64,000 nt of DNA from CAZHCA01 sp964530825 (GCA_964530825.1 CAZHCA010000015.1:1-64000), one strand, 5' to 3'. Shown: positions 20,801-28,851, counted from the first letter of the stretch. The notes: generated by a model not told the origin, from the sequence alone. Program-made: numbers and translations.

Positions 20801-21176
20801 CGACTACATCGTCGAAGCTGACCGCAGGTTCGTTAGGCTCGTAAGGATTATCCAAGCCCAGCTTCGTGCGGACGATCGTCACGTAGTAGTTTTTGTATTC
20901 CTCTTTTTCGGCATCGGTCGGTAATCCAAGCGTTTCGTAGGTTTCGTATAAATACTGCAGGCGCTCAATACCCAAGCGGAACAGGTGTCCCGGGCCTTCG
21001 TCCTTGAAAAAATTGTGTACTGTATTGAGGTTGGGGCGCTCGTCGAAACTAGGCAGCGGAAGGAGCAGTTTCTGGGACCGCAGGCTGTTGACGTAAGCAT
21101 GCCGGATGTTAGTACCCAACCGGATGGCGGCATTGATGGCAAATACGACGGCCTCGGAAGTCAGGGAGATAGGCAT
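17829..21176 (-). CDS. 1115-residue helical protein built from three ~265-residue repeats, function unknown
   Basis: Family not recognised. A unique N-terminal region (about 1-315) starts MPISLTSEAVVFAINAAIRL, without a signal peptide. Then come three consecutive copies of a ~262-266-residue unit at about 320-580, 585-845 and 850-1110. They align by shared landmarks: YPEMITKHEGL / YPEVISREEDI / RPELVTRSPYL near the start, a conserved N-P-(A/D/E)-W-I at about 441, 707 and 968, and in the first two units PPEQRLTF / PPHQRLSF and ALLDQIE / ALLDRIQ. The protein is Leu-rich and helical, and looks like a solenoid or scaffold. The lipoprotein 45 bases downstream and the acetyltransferase 56 bases upstream are probably co-transcribed. 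It appears cytoplasmic; no catalytic motif is visible. Confidence 0.75.
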   Translation of the reverse strand: MPISLTSEAVVFAINAAIRLGTNIRHAYVNSLRSQKLLLPLPSFDERPNLNTVHNFFKDEGPGHLFRLGIERLQYLYETYETLGLPTDAEKEEYKNYYVTIVRTKLGLDNPYEPNEPAVSFDDVVALLKIRQWEKGKVPHPSGLQLVAGTLVELGVDYFRQTPGALNTESAYGRAIQHFLEAFDHIRFSDDENLKRTLAQDLLPRLFIAGAESIEELSPEWLQDPELLEFIQYTAGGLSEDLLHRMSEAEAGDREEIVQWGQMVLSSLVRNGGTYVFAAPGNLFKVSPTESKLIQSTGLALLGIILDEDSDTLRLKEAFDLESIDRVVRAALAVVAEYPEMITKHEGLRTIIAEVSFALASTGINRPDLIPEFVRLVLFYTGQNLHLLWDIEEENGEHLLIDALRELLMALAHNPDASTWRLRLSKAQIVELVDWLIAEVVDNPAWITDRIEESSLLTLVVESTLNALEQIPPEQRLTFDTLRQVLSINLRAVASSKALLDQIEWGIEEATEANILEATMELAIHHIFRHPRNYGVDKVTLLLELLRYLTDAVLQRYPDQRGFFLVHVLLKSDNGLEFYRNFDQKRAAQMLEALLELVIAYPEVISREEDIQDAFTEVATLLMEAGIQEPDFLGEVVRLLLRKAVMRIELLLPDAVEGGRALLLTAMREILLTVSEASPPDERWYPGLSSDQLVELISFLLDEVVENPDWITRQFERESLLRAVLHSTIVVLRNVPPHQRLSFAVLAEIIRNNLYLVARHPALLDRIQLNPDDQQEAVLLTQILNIVFIHVYQEVGRSALRKKNLLLNLLSLVADTIIPHFPNRKGLVITQIVLSEAAEMDFSTSEGETIGRQMLEAILDITRKRPELVTRSPYLQDLLADIAMLLSRNNIQDQRLRPALVSQIMQVTAGHLDFLLPTASGSYENLALDAFQQILSSFDYHLEQDSWVRTLSNEQLLHLLDNLLAQVLANPEWIDYDDFLATVIRAVRRAIEQEQYRNRIPVIIGTLFIQKTLEVAFGNPNLLIKIQVADLVNETFAIAYLLEQFLDLLFSDNRILRRIFPPKTIEPVYEAYLKDIAQGPINRATIDAAKQRFAPLLADWSQQRIDRAAFFNAIQ

Positions 21177-21232
21177 AAGGTGTTTTTTGGTTGCAGGTTA
21201 AAGTCGGCGAAGGACTTAGACAATACTACAAA

Positions 21233-21841
21233 TTATATCTTTTCGTATAGCGTACGGGTAAGGCCAAATTGCATGCGATCCATCCATTCACCGGAAGGGC
21301 GGCGGAAATCTTCGCGTAGGTCGCCTTCGCGTTGGAAGCCCCATTTTCTTACGAGCCGCTGTGCCGGATAGTTGTCCATTGCCATTTTCATACTGACGCG
21401 GTGGATCTGGATGCTTTGGAATGCAAAAGGCAAAACGGCACCAAAAACCTCGGTCATGATTCCTTTTCCCGCCCAGGACTTGGACAAGAAAAAAGACATG
21501 CGGCATTTCGGGGTATGCCAGTTGAGTTCGTACAACCAAATCTTGCCGATCATGGTGGCTGAATCCTTATCCCACACTCCGAAGGCGTACCGGGTTTGCC
21601 GGATCCACTCGATTAATTCCTGTCGGACGTAGCGTTCTCCGTCCTCCCAGGTTCGCACCTGTTCGACGAGGTAGGGAAAATGGCCCGACAACCAGGTAGT
21701 GTTTTGGTACAACAAGTCGAAGAAAGGCTTACCTTCGCCCTCTCGAAACCTCCGGACTACCGTGCGCGGGGTGATGAGAGCCGTTTCCAATTCAAATAGT
21801 TCGGGTTGTAACGGTTCGAATGTAAAAAGTGATGTCGGCAT
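21233..21841 (-). CDS. GNAT acetyltransferase, RimJ/RimL type
   Basis: A 202-residue protein with the RimJ/RimL-like GNAT layout: an N-terminal strand LITPRTVVRRFREGEGKPFF, a central MIGKIWLYELNW strand, the acetyl-CoA region around SKSWAGKGIMTEVFGAVLPF and the C-terminal HRVSMKMAMDNYPAQRLVRKWGF, where Asn and the RxxxKxGF element are typical. Such enzymes transfer an acetyl group from acetyl-CoA to an amine, often a protein N-terminus; the substrate cannot be read from sequence. It is the first gene of a probable three-gene minus-strand operon with the large repeat protein and the lipoprotein, and is divergent from the cyclase gene. Confidence 0.87.
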   Translation of the reverse strand: MPTSLFTFEPLQPELFELETALITPRTVVRRFREGEGKPFFDLLYQNTTWLSGHFPYLVEQVRTWEDGERYVRQELIEWIRQTRYAFGVWDKDSATMIGKIWLYELNWHTPKCRMSFFLSKSWAGKGIMTEVFGAVLPFAFQSIQIHRVSMKMAMDNYPAQRLVRKWGFQREGDLREDFRRPSGEWMDRMQFGLTRTLYEKI

Positions 21842-21947
21842 AACTTTAAGTATCGCAGGTTATATTGGAGTGGCCGGCAACCAGGCCGCTCAAGCATCCA
21901 AATAAATTATTCTATTTTTAACACCATACCGAACGAGAAAACTGTAC

Positions 21948-23069
21948 ATGAATCGTGTACTGAGCGGAAAAACGCGCATACGTCTGAGGCAAATTTTCGG
22001 CATCCTACTGGGTTGGGTGCTACTGAATGCCCTGGACACCGCTAACACCATTGCACTTTTCCGGCAGTTTTCGCGCTCCGTAGGCTTTCCTTACCGGCAT
22101 TTGTTTTGGCTCAATTTAGGCGCCGCTCTGCTCGGTGCAGTGCTCTCCGGCGCCCTGCTTGTTTTCTACTTGCGGGAGCGCTTCCGTCGTCGTCCGTTTG
22201 GTTTTTCCCTACTGGTCAACTCCCTAGTGGTTATTATCATTATGTACGGTATTGGAATGTTGGCCTATTTGTTATTGGGGAGTGACAGAACGGGACCAAC
22301 CGAATTGCTGCTCCACTCCCGCCTGTGGTTCGGTCAAGGATATTTTCTGAAAAATCTGGTTTACTGGCTACTGATCGCACTGACGACCATCATTTTTCTC
22401 AATATTAATGAAAAATACGGGCCGGGAATATTTCCCAAGCTGCTATTAGGCCGTTATCACAAAGCCCGGGAAGAGGAGCGCATCTTTCTTTTCGTTGATA
22501 TGCGTTCGAGCACCCTGATCGCCGAGCGCCTGGGCCACATCCAGTTTTTTAACCTGCTCAACGACTTTTTCCGCGACCTCACCAATCCGGTGATCGATTA
22601 TGCGGGGGAAATATACCAGTATGTGGGCGATGAGATCGTCGTTAGCTGGCCTATGGAGAAAGGGCTCCGCAATGCCAACTGCATTCAATGCTTCTATGCC
22701 ATAGAGGAAGCGATCCGGAAGGCAGGGCCCCGCTACGCCAACCGTTATGGCTTGGTGCCGGATTTCAAAGCTGGACTGCATGCTGGCACGGTGACCACCG
22801 GCGAGGTCGGGGTCATCAAAAAGGATATTGTATTCTCCGGTGATGTTATGAATACGACCTCGCGTATTCAAAGCGTCTGCAATAAGTTCCGGGTGAAAAT
22901 TCTGGTTTCTAAATATTTGCTGGACCGGTTAGAGCTTCCACCCGATAGTTACGATCTTCTAAGGGTAGGTATAATCGAGTTGAGCGGCAAATCGAAAAAA
23001 GTAGAGCTCTACACCTTAGGTCGCCCCCAGCAACCCCATCCGAAATCGGCCTATATCGCGGCTACCTGA
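21948..23069 (+). CDS. Membrane-bound class III adenylate/guanylate cyclase
   Basis: A 373-residue protein with four membrane segments in the first ~155 residues (for example FGILLGWVLLNALDTANTI and VYWLLIALTTIIFLNI) and a cytoplasmic class III nucleotide cyclase domain at about 175-360. Metal-binding Asp184 (FVDMRSST) and Asp228 (YVGDEIV) are present, as are the transition-state residues Asn302 and Arg306 (MNTTSRIQ). The position that usually carries the substrate-selecting Lys, four residues before Asp228, is Gln224, so whether it makes cAMP, cGMP or another product is unclear. No sensor domain beyond the membrane part is visible. It is transcribed away from the acetyltransferase operon and is followed, about 100 bases later, by comEC; no functional link is evident. 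Confidence 0.88.
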   Translation: MNRVLSGKTRIRLRQIFGILLGWVLLNALDTANTIALFRQFSRSVGFPYRHLFWLNLGAALLGAVLSGALLVFYLRERFRRRPFGFSLLVNSLVVIIIMYGIGMLAYLLLGSDRTGPTELLLHSRLWFGQGYFLKNLVYWLLIALTTIIFLNINEKYGPGIFPKLLLGRYHKAREEERIFLFVDMRSSTLIAERLGHIQFFNLLNDFFRDLTNPVIDYAGEIYQYVGDEIVVSWPMEKGLRNANCIQCFYAIEEAIRKAGPRYANRYGLVPDFKAGLHAGTVTTGEVGVIKKDIVFSGDVMNTTSRIQSVCNKFRVKILVSKYLLDRLELPPDSYDLLRVGIIELSGKSKKVELYTLGRPQQPHPKSAYIAAT

Positions 23070-23166
23070 CCAAACTTCCGTGCCATGGCTCTTGAGTTTT
23101 TTGCTCTTTCCGGGTAGTTTTAACCTACCAGTTCCATTACCGGTCGTGCGTTAAAGCGGAGTCGGT

Positions 23167-25245
23167 ATGGAGAAATGGTTTTTCGTACCCTTTTTACCAG
23201 TAGTGAGTTGTTACATTGCGGGAATGATCGTAGCGACGATCGATTGGCTGCCGGTTAACGGCCTCAATACTTTACTGGTTTTCGGGGTTAGTTGTCCGCT
23301 GGTATTCCTGGTACTTCCCTTCTTTAAAAGATCTGCTCCAGTTACGTTTGCGCTTTTACTGGCATCCCTTTGCCTAGGTACCTGGCGCACCCAACAATGG
23401 GAGTTGCGGCTGGCCCGGCACGATCATCAGCTTACCGGAACCTTCGCCGGAACCGTAATGGCTATGTCGGAGCGCTCCAGGAGTGTAAGGCTACAGGTCA
23501 AGATAGGTGCCGTCCGGCAAGCAGGTGGCGAAGTACTGAACCACATGGAACGCGTACTGCTCTACCTGCCCTTGACCGAAGCCCCGTACCTATCCCTGGG
23601 CGACGAACTGATCTGGCATGGACAGTTACAGCCCATCCGCGGCCCGGGCAATCCTGCCGCATTTAATCTCCAGGCCCACTGGAAGAAACGCGATGTCGTC
23701 CGGCAGAGCTTCGCAGGCCGGACCGACTACTGCTTATTGTACCGCCCGAAAGTAAAGCTCCCACTGCGGCTACGCTATCAAGGCTGGCAGCGCCAACTCT
23801 CCCAATACATGGAGGACACACGGTTGAGTCCGGCTTTCCGACCAGTACTACAAGCATTGGTTCTGGGCGATAAATCGGGGTTGACCGATGAAATGCGGGC
23901 GTTGTTCAGCCGTAGTGGTGCTATTCATGTACTGGCAGTATCCGGACTCCATTTAGGTTTTGTCTACGGCATACTGAGTTTGGTCTTGCGGTGGCTTCCG
24001 GCAAAAGCTGTCTTCCGGTTGACCCGGGTTATTTTTATGTTGGTGGGGCTTTGGAGTTTTGTGGTGCTCACCGGTTGTAGTCCTTCGGCGATAAGGGCAG
24101 CCCTTTTGATCAGCCTGATCGATCTCGGCCAATGTATGAACCGGCGTGGCAATAGCTTTAACACCCTGGGTGCTGCTGCCATGCTGATGTTGTTTTGGCA
24201 CCCGGGTTTTCTGTGGGAGGTAGGATTTCAGCTGTCATTTGCTGCGGTTGCCGGCATCCTATATTTCTATCCCCGCCTGATCGGCCCGCTACGGCATCGC
24301 AAGTCGTGGTGGGCTTATCCAGTCAAGATGATTGCCCTTTCTTGTGCCGCTCAGCTGACGACAGCGCCTTTGATCCTGTTCTATTTTGGTAATTTTCCAA
24401 CTTACTTTTGGTTGTCCAGTTGCTTCGCCGTACCCCTGGCAGGCATATTGCTTCCGCTTGGTTTATTGGCCGTCGGCCTGTGTGCGATTGGCTACCCGCA
24501 GTTTGCGGGTTATTGTTTCCAAATATTGGATTGGCTGCTCTATTGTCTAGTAAGCGGTGTTGAATGGACGCAGAATCTACCCGCAGCGGTGCAGAGCGAT
24601 TGGTACCTGCAGTTGCCCGAAGTGATCGGCTTTTACGTTCTGCTCCTCGTGACCGGTTGGTGGCGAGATGGTCATCGATTTTTCGCTTGGCTGCTCCTGT
24701 CACTGGTTTTTGCTGCAGCCGGTGCTTATTACCTCTCGCGTGAAAAAGCCCGCTCTGAGCGCAGCGGGTTTATTGTGTATCACGTGGGCGGCACCCGTGT
24801 AGTCGATCTGGTATCGGGCAGGCATTGCTGGACACTGCCAGGAGCAGTAGACGAAAGCCGGCTGGGCTTCGGTGTCGCCCCTTACCGGCGAAAGATGGGC
24901 CTGCACCCCCGACCACTCTACTTAACCCAAAGTTCGCTTCCGAACGCTACAAGCTTCGGGCAATTGAGCTGGGATCATCACACCCTCATTGAGCTTTACA
25001 GCATAGGGGTTGTTCAACTGCGATCTCGACCTATTCGTTGCGATGCACTACTGCCGGGGAAAAATTTCAGAGGCTCACCGGATGCAGCCCTGCGCTTGAT
25101 CCATCCCAGCTGCTTGGTGTTGGATGGGGCTCTTGACTGGCAAATGCGAGCGCGTTGGAAGAAGGCCGCCAAAGAACGAGGAATCGCCGTTCACGATACG
25201 CAGAAACAGGGGGCCTATTTTTTATGGTCCAAAAAAGATCGGTAA
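23167..25245 (+). CDS. comEC: ComEC/Rec2 family DNA-uptake channel protein
   Basis: A 692-residue polytopic inner-membrane protein. It has the DUF4131-type N-terminal region with the OB-like segment (LTGTFAGTVMAMSERSRSV) and then the ComEC/Rec2 core: LVLGDKSGLTDEMRALFSRS followed by GAIHVLAVSGLHLGFVYG, and TGCSPSAIRAALLISLI. ComEC forms the pore that carries single-stranded DNA into the cytoplasm during natural transformation. The C-terminal part after the last membrane segment (about residue 525 on) lacks the HxHxDH metal motif of the beta-lactamase-like domain found in many ComEC proteins; shortened versions are common in Bacteroidota. The stop overlaps the start of the next gene (TAATG), so the helix-hairpin-helix protein is translationally coupled, which supports a DNA-uptake role. 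Confidence 0.9.
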   Translation: MEKWFFVPFLPVVSCYIAGMIVATIDWLPVNGLNTLLVFGVSCPLVFLVLPFFKRSAPVTFALLLASLCLGTWRTQQWELRLARHDHQLTGTFAGTVMAMSERSRSVRLQVKIGAVRQAGGEVLNHMERVLLYLPLTEAPYLSLGDELIWHGQLQPIRGPGNPAAFNLQAHWKKRDVVRQSFAGRTDYCLLYRPKVKLPLRLRYQGWQRQLSQYMEDTRLSPAFRPVLQALVLGDKSGLTDEMRALFSRSGAIHVLAVSGLHLGFVYGILSLVLRWLPAKAVFRLTRVIFMLVGLWSFVVLTGCSPSAIRAALLISLIDLGQCMNRRGNSFNTLGAAAMLMLFWHPGFLWEVGFQLSFAAVAGILYFYPRLIGPLRHRKSWWAYPVKMIALSCAAQLTTAPLILFYFGNFPTYFWLSSCFAVPLAGILLPLGLLAVGLCAIGYPQFAGYCFQILDWLLYCLVSGVEWTQNLPAAVQSDWYLQLPEVIGFYVLLLVTGWWRDGHRFFAWLLLSLVFAAAGAYYLSREKARSERSGFIVYHVGGTRVVDLVSGRHCWTLPGAVDESRLGFGVAPYRRKMGLHPRPLYLTQSSLPNATSFGQLSWDHHTLIELYSIGVVQLRSRPIRCDALLPGKNFRGSPDAALRLIHPSCLVLDGALDWQMRARWKKAAKERGIAVHDTQKQGAYFLWSKKDR

Positions 25246-26114
25246 TGCATCGGAATTACATATTACTAAAAAAGCAAAGACGCGTTGTTGCTATTTTATT
25301 GCCTATTGCTTTGGGCGTTTACGCTTTCTACGCGGCCTGGGAGGTGCGCCAATTGGAACGGGGCCGTCCTGATCCTTTGATTTGCGAAGAGGTGATTACC
25401 TTCACGCCAATGCCGGAGCGAAGCGGAAACCAACCTGGCCCGCAGGCCGACAGTTTACCCAATTTTGACCCGAATAAGGCCAGCCAGTCAGAACTGGAAG
25501 CGCAGGGATTGCCGACCTATCTTGCCCAGCGCATTGTAAAGTACCGAAATGCTGGAGGTCAATTTCGGGAGAAAGCCGATTTGAAAAAAATTTATGGACT
25601 TCAGGAGGATCATTATCAACAATTGGCCGACCGGATCGTGATTGTTACCCGGTTTAAATCGGAATCACAAACCTCAGATCGCGAAAAGTATCAACGCCGC
25701 CAACCGAATCCTCTGGTTTTTGTTGATGTGAATCGGGCTGATAAAGCAACCTGGCAAAAGCTTCACGGGATCGGGCCCTACTATGCCGACCGGATACTGC
25801 GCTTTCGGGAGAGCCTGGGCGGATTCGTCAGTATTGACCAGGTCGGCGACACTTATCGCCTGCCCGACAGTGTTTTTCAAGCAATACGCCCATATTTGCA
25901 GCATTCGCCGATCCAACGGAAGCTTGCTATTAATAAGTCCGACTGGGAAACCCTGGAGAATCATCCCTATATCAGCCGACGACAGGCCACCATTATCCTG
26001 CGACACCGGGAGCAAGGACGAATGCTGGATAACAAAGAGGATCTTCACTATCTAGAGGTTTTTTCCGAAGAAGATATCCGGCGGCTACTGCCCTACATCG
26101 ATTTTAGCTCTTAA
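25245..26114 (+). CDS. ComEA-like helix-hairpin-helix DNA-binding protein
   Basis: A 289-residue protein starting at the ATG that overlaps the comEC stop (TAATG); the frame is open further upstream but inside comEC. One membrane anchor (AILLPIALGVYAFYAAW, about 15-33) is followed by three helix-hairpin-helix modules: DPNKASQSELEAQGLPTYLA, DVNRADKATWQKLHGIGPYYA and AINKSDWETLENHPYISRRQA. The pattern is that of ComEA-type proteins, which hold incoming double-stranded DNA outside the inner membrane and pass it to ComEC. Three tandem modules are more than in classical ComEA but common in Bacteroidota homologues. Coupling to comEC makes a competence role likely; inference only. Confidence 0.85.
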   Translation: MHRNYILLKKQRRVVAILLPIALGVYAFYAAWEVRQLERGRPDPLICEEVITFTPMPERSGNQPGPQADSLPNFDPNKASQSELEAQGLPTYLAQRIVKYRNAGGQFREKADLKKIYGLQEDHYQQLADRIVIVTRFKSESQTSDREKYQRRQPNPLVFVDVNRADKATWQKLHGIGPYYADRILRFRESLGGFVSIDQVGDTYRLPDSVFQAIRPYLQHSPIQRKLAINKSDWETLENHPYISRRQATIILRHREQGRMLDNKEDLHYLEVFSEEDIRRLLPYIDFSS

Positions 26115-26178
26115 TCTGATGTTAAAGTGATAGATTACGGACAGTTTGACCTTTATATGAAAACTAATTCATAAGTTC

Positions 26179-27153
26179 ATGCATTATTTAGGCGAACCAT
26201 TAAGCAATGATATGTTAAGCATAATAATAGCATTATTGGGCATCTGGGGTATGGTTCATAGCCCCGCAGAAAAAGCGTTGATGCCATCAGCCGCGATTGA
26301 TTCACAACGATTAGTTCCCGTAAATGGCCTGAGCGATTATTGGTATCAGGGAAAGGCGGAGATTACCCGCTATACGCTATCACAAAACCGGTACCGTGAT
26401 CTCCATGACGGTGAGGCGGTACTCGTTTTTGTCACGGAAGATTTTTTGACAGACAAGCAGGTCAAGAACGAATACTACGAGAACCCTAACTCTACGGGCG
26501 TCTTGAAGATGAACTATCTACGTAAATTCCCCACTGGAATCTACGATTATTCCATTATGACCTCGGTCTTCACACCAACGGAGACAGAAAATTTTCCGCA
26601 TACTTTAAAAATAACCTCCTCTTCGCAGGAATGGTGTGGTCAGAGCTATCTGCAGTTCAATAAAGAAATGGATTATTACCGGGCAACCCTGCACTCGTAT
26701 TTCGAGAAAGAGGCGGATACTGTCCAGCAAGTTGATCTGGCACTAACTGAAGATGAACTATTCAACCGGATTCGCATAGCACCCACTGACTTACCCACCG
26801 GAGAAGTAGAAATCATTCCGGGAACAGGCTATACCTTACTGATGCATAAACCCATGCAACCCTACCTAGCAACGTTAACCTTGGAAGCATACACCGGCGA
26901 TACTTTTTCGGGTGATGACCTTAAAGCCTATCGGGTAGAATTTCCTGGTTTAGACCGGACACTTGAAATCGTTTTCGAAGCGCAGGCGCCTTACATCATT
27001 GAGGGTTGGACCGATACCTATCCATCAGTTATGGACGGAGAAAAACGTACTACCATAGCAAGGCGCACGAAGACTATTCAGAGCGCCTATTGGGAAAAGA
27101 ATAGCAAAGGCGATCAAAACCTGAGAGCTGAGCTCGGAATGGAAAGGTGGTAA
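26179..27153 (+). CDS. Conserved exported protein of unknown function
   Basis: A 324-residue protein. An N-terminal hydrophobic stretch (MLSIIIALLGIWGMVHS, starting at an in-frame ATG at 26212 that may be the true start) suggests export. The body resembles a Bacteroidota family with the landmarks YWYQGKAEITRYTLSQNRY, AVLVFVTEDFL, YSIMTSVFTP and SSSQEWCGQSYLQF. From memory, homologues are often automatically named septum formation inhibitor Maf, but no Maf pyrophosphatase motif is present, so that name should not be carried over. No catalytic site is apparent. It stands alone and is closed by a strong terminator. Confidence 0.75.
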   Translation: MHYLGEPLSNDMLSIIIALLGIWGMVHSPAEKALMPSAAIDSQRLVPVNGLSDYWYQGKAEITRYTLSQNRYRDLHDGEAVLVFVTEDFLTDKQVKNEYYENPNSTGVLKMNYLRKFPTGIYDYSIMTSVFTPTETENFPHTLKITSSSQEWCGQSYLQFNKEMDYYRATLHSYFEKEADTVQQVDLALTEDELFNRIRIAPTDLPTGEVEIIPGTGYTLLMHKPMQPYLATLTLEAYTGDTFSGDDLKAYRVEFPGLDRTLEIVFEAQAPYIIEGWTDTYPSVMDGEKRTTIARRTKTIQSAYWEKNSKGDQNLRAELGMERW

Positions 27154-27178
27154 ACCTTTTCCTGGTCGGTGCAATAAA

Positions 27179-27221
27179 AACCAGAGCAGGCGGTTATATC
27201 AACCGTCTGCTCTGGTTTTTT
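27179..27221 (+). terminator. Strong intrinsic terminator
   Basis: A 17-bp perfect stem AACCAGAGCAGGCGGTT / AACCGTCTGCTCTGGTT (allowing one G-U) with a five-base loop, followed by a T run. Confidence 0.92.
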
Positions 27222-27302
27222 ACGAGCATGTCTATCCAATTGAATAATTGGGGGTATTTTCCTAATTTCCCCACCCATGACGATTGTAACTTCGGGAAAT
27301 AA

Positions 27303-28040
27303 ATGACCAATTTTGATCGCTACTTCAAATCGGCATTTACGGTTGACAATGTTATTTTCGGATTCGATGAAGGCGACTTAAAAGTCTTGTTGATTAAACG
27401 AGGGGAAGCGCCTTACGAGGGAAACTGGGCGCTGCCGGGTTATTTCGTTTACCCAGGCGAGGACTTAAACACCGCAGCTATTCGAGTTCTTGAGGAGTTA
27501 ACCGGATTGCGCAATGTATTCCTCGAGCAAGTCAAAACCTTTGGCGCTGTCGACCGCCACCCTTTCGGAAGGGTGATAACGGTGTCCTACTTTTCACTTG
27601 TTAAGATTAGTGACTTCAATTTGCAACCCGCCTCCATTGCTTTACAAGCACAGTGGCACTCGGTGGCTAAAACCCATGGGTTGGCTTTCGATCACGACGA
27701 AATCTTATCGGCTTGCTTCGACCGCCTCAAAAAACTATTGCGTTCCCGTCCGATCGGGTTTGAACTACTACCGCCAAAATTCACCCTTACCGAATTACAG
27801 TCGCTGTATGAATCCATTTTAGAGACGGAATTGGACAAGCGGAACTTTCGGAAAAAGATCCTTGCGATGGGCTTATTGGTTGATTTAAATGAAACGCAGG
27901 AAGGAGTAGCACATCGCCCGGCTAAGCTCTACCGTTTTGACCCGGACCTCTACGAGCAGTTCCTCGCCGAAGGATTTCATTTCGATCTCAAGGCACAAAA
28001 GCGCAGAGAAGTCCGAAACGATTCGATCTCCATGTCTTAG
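27303..28040 (+). CDS. NrtR-type regulator: degenerate Nudix domain plus winged helix
   Basis: A 245-residue protein. Residues about 10-140 form a Nudix fold (VLLIKRGEAPYEGNWALPGY). The Nudix box is degenerate: the REUxEExGU segment reads RVLEELTGL, so two conserved Glu are replaced by Val and Leu, and hydrolysis is unlikely. Residues about 155-235 match the NrtR-family winged helix: LLPPKFTLTELQSLYESIL then LDKRNFRKKI. NrtR-family proteins sense nucleotide-sugar-like or ADP-ribose-type ligands and repress NAD or sugar-use genes, depending on subgroup. No obvious target gene adjoins it, so regulon and ligand are open. It converges with the next lipoprotein gene, overlapping by four bases. Confidence 0.85.
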   Translation: MTNFDRYFKSAFTVDNVIFGFDEGDLKVLLIKRGEAPYEGNWALPGYFVYPGEDLNTAAIRVLEELTGLRNVFLEQVKTFGAVDRHPFGRVITVSYFSLVKISDFNLQPASIALQAQWHSVAKTHGLAFDHDEILSACFDRLKKLLRSRPIGFELLPPKFTLTELQSLYESILETELDKRNFRKKILAMGLLVDLNETQEGVAHRPAKLYRFDPDLYEQFLAEGFHFDLKAQKRREVRNDSISMS

Positions 28041-28825
28041 AGGGATTCGCCTGTCCAGGACAAACCGCTGATCTGCATGCTCTCGCTGTATTTGTCGCGG
28101 TATTTTTCTAGCAGGGTGCGCATTTGGTCGAGTTGTTCCGGACTCAAAATCCGCAGGAAGAAGATTTTTTCTTGATCGTCCTGCTCCGGCAGTTGCACTT
28201 GTCCGTCTAACCAATAAAAATAGCCATAGTAGCCTTCTTTTCCTACGAAGTTGGTACCCAGTTTTTCAAGTTCCTGGAGGAGTTGATTCGCTTTGTCGGC
28301 CTGATCTTCCTCGTATTGAATGGCTCCCCAGGTGGCCCCAGCCGGAATGCGGCGAAGGATGTTATTCGAAATGCGGAACCCAACCTGGCTATCGATCCGG
28401 AGTTCGTAGCGGTCTTCGAAAACACTGAGTTGCCCTTCGCTACTGAGGGTGTTGCGTAAGTCAAAGGAGAATGCATAATAACCAGCAGGTAGGACGCCAA
28501 GGGTTGGCGCGACTTGGATGATAGCTGGATCCGGTTGGCAGTCTTCTGGCTCGATGATCGACGCTAATGACAGCTGTATTTGATTGCCGATCCGCTGCAA
28601 TTTGTAGTCTATTTCCGCATTTTTACATGGTTGTTCCTCGACCGTGCTGAGCACAATCAGCAGTTCATTTTGATTCGGCTGCAGCGACTCCCAGAGTCCC
28701 AAATGAAACTCATTTTCCACATTTGCAACTACCGTCGGGTCATCTAGACTATCAATGCCACAACCTGTTACAAGCAACATCGCTCCCAAAGCGAGTTGCA
28801 CTCCGCATACAATTCCCTTCCGCAT
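28037..28825 (-). CDS. Lipoprotein of unknown function
   Basis: A 262-residue protein with a type II signal: LALGAMLLVTGC, lipobox VTGC with acylated Cys near residue 22. The mature part mixes strand-rich segments (IDYKLQRIGNQIQLSLASII, GYYAFSFDLRN) and a C-terminal helical stretch (SPEQLDQMRTLLEKYRDKYS). No family is recognised. The gene converges with the NrtR-type regulator (four-base overlap of stops) and is divergent from the alpha/beta hydrolase. A -7-like element lies about 20 bases upstream of its start. Confidence 0.72.
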   Translation of the reverse strand: MRKGIVCGVQLALGAMLLVTGCGIDSLDDPTVVANVENEFHLGLWESLQPNQNELLIVLSTVEEQPCKNAEIDYKLQRIGNQIQLSLASIIEPEDCQPDPAIIQVAPTLGVLPAGYYAFSFDLRNTLSSEGQLSVFEDRYELRIDSQVGFRISNNILRRIPAGATWGAIQYEEDQADKANQLLQELEKLGTNFVGKEGYYGYFYWLDGQVQLPEQDDQEKIFFLRILSPEQLDQMRTLLEKYRDKYSESMQISGLSWTGESL

Positions 28826-28843
28826 CGCTTAGTTTTTGGATTA

Positions 28844-28851
28844 CAAAAATA
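28844..28851 (-). promoter_or_regulatory. Possible Bacteroidota -7 element for the lipoprotein gene
   Basis: On the minus strand this reads TATTTTTG, matching TAnnTTTG, about 20 bases before the start codon. No clear -33 TTTG is seen, so support is modest. Confidence 0.35.
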
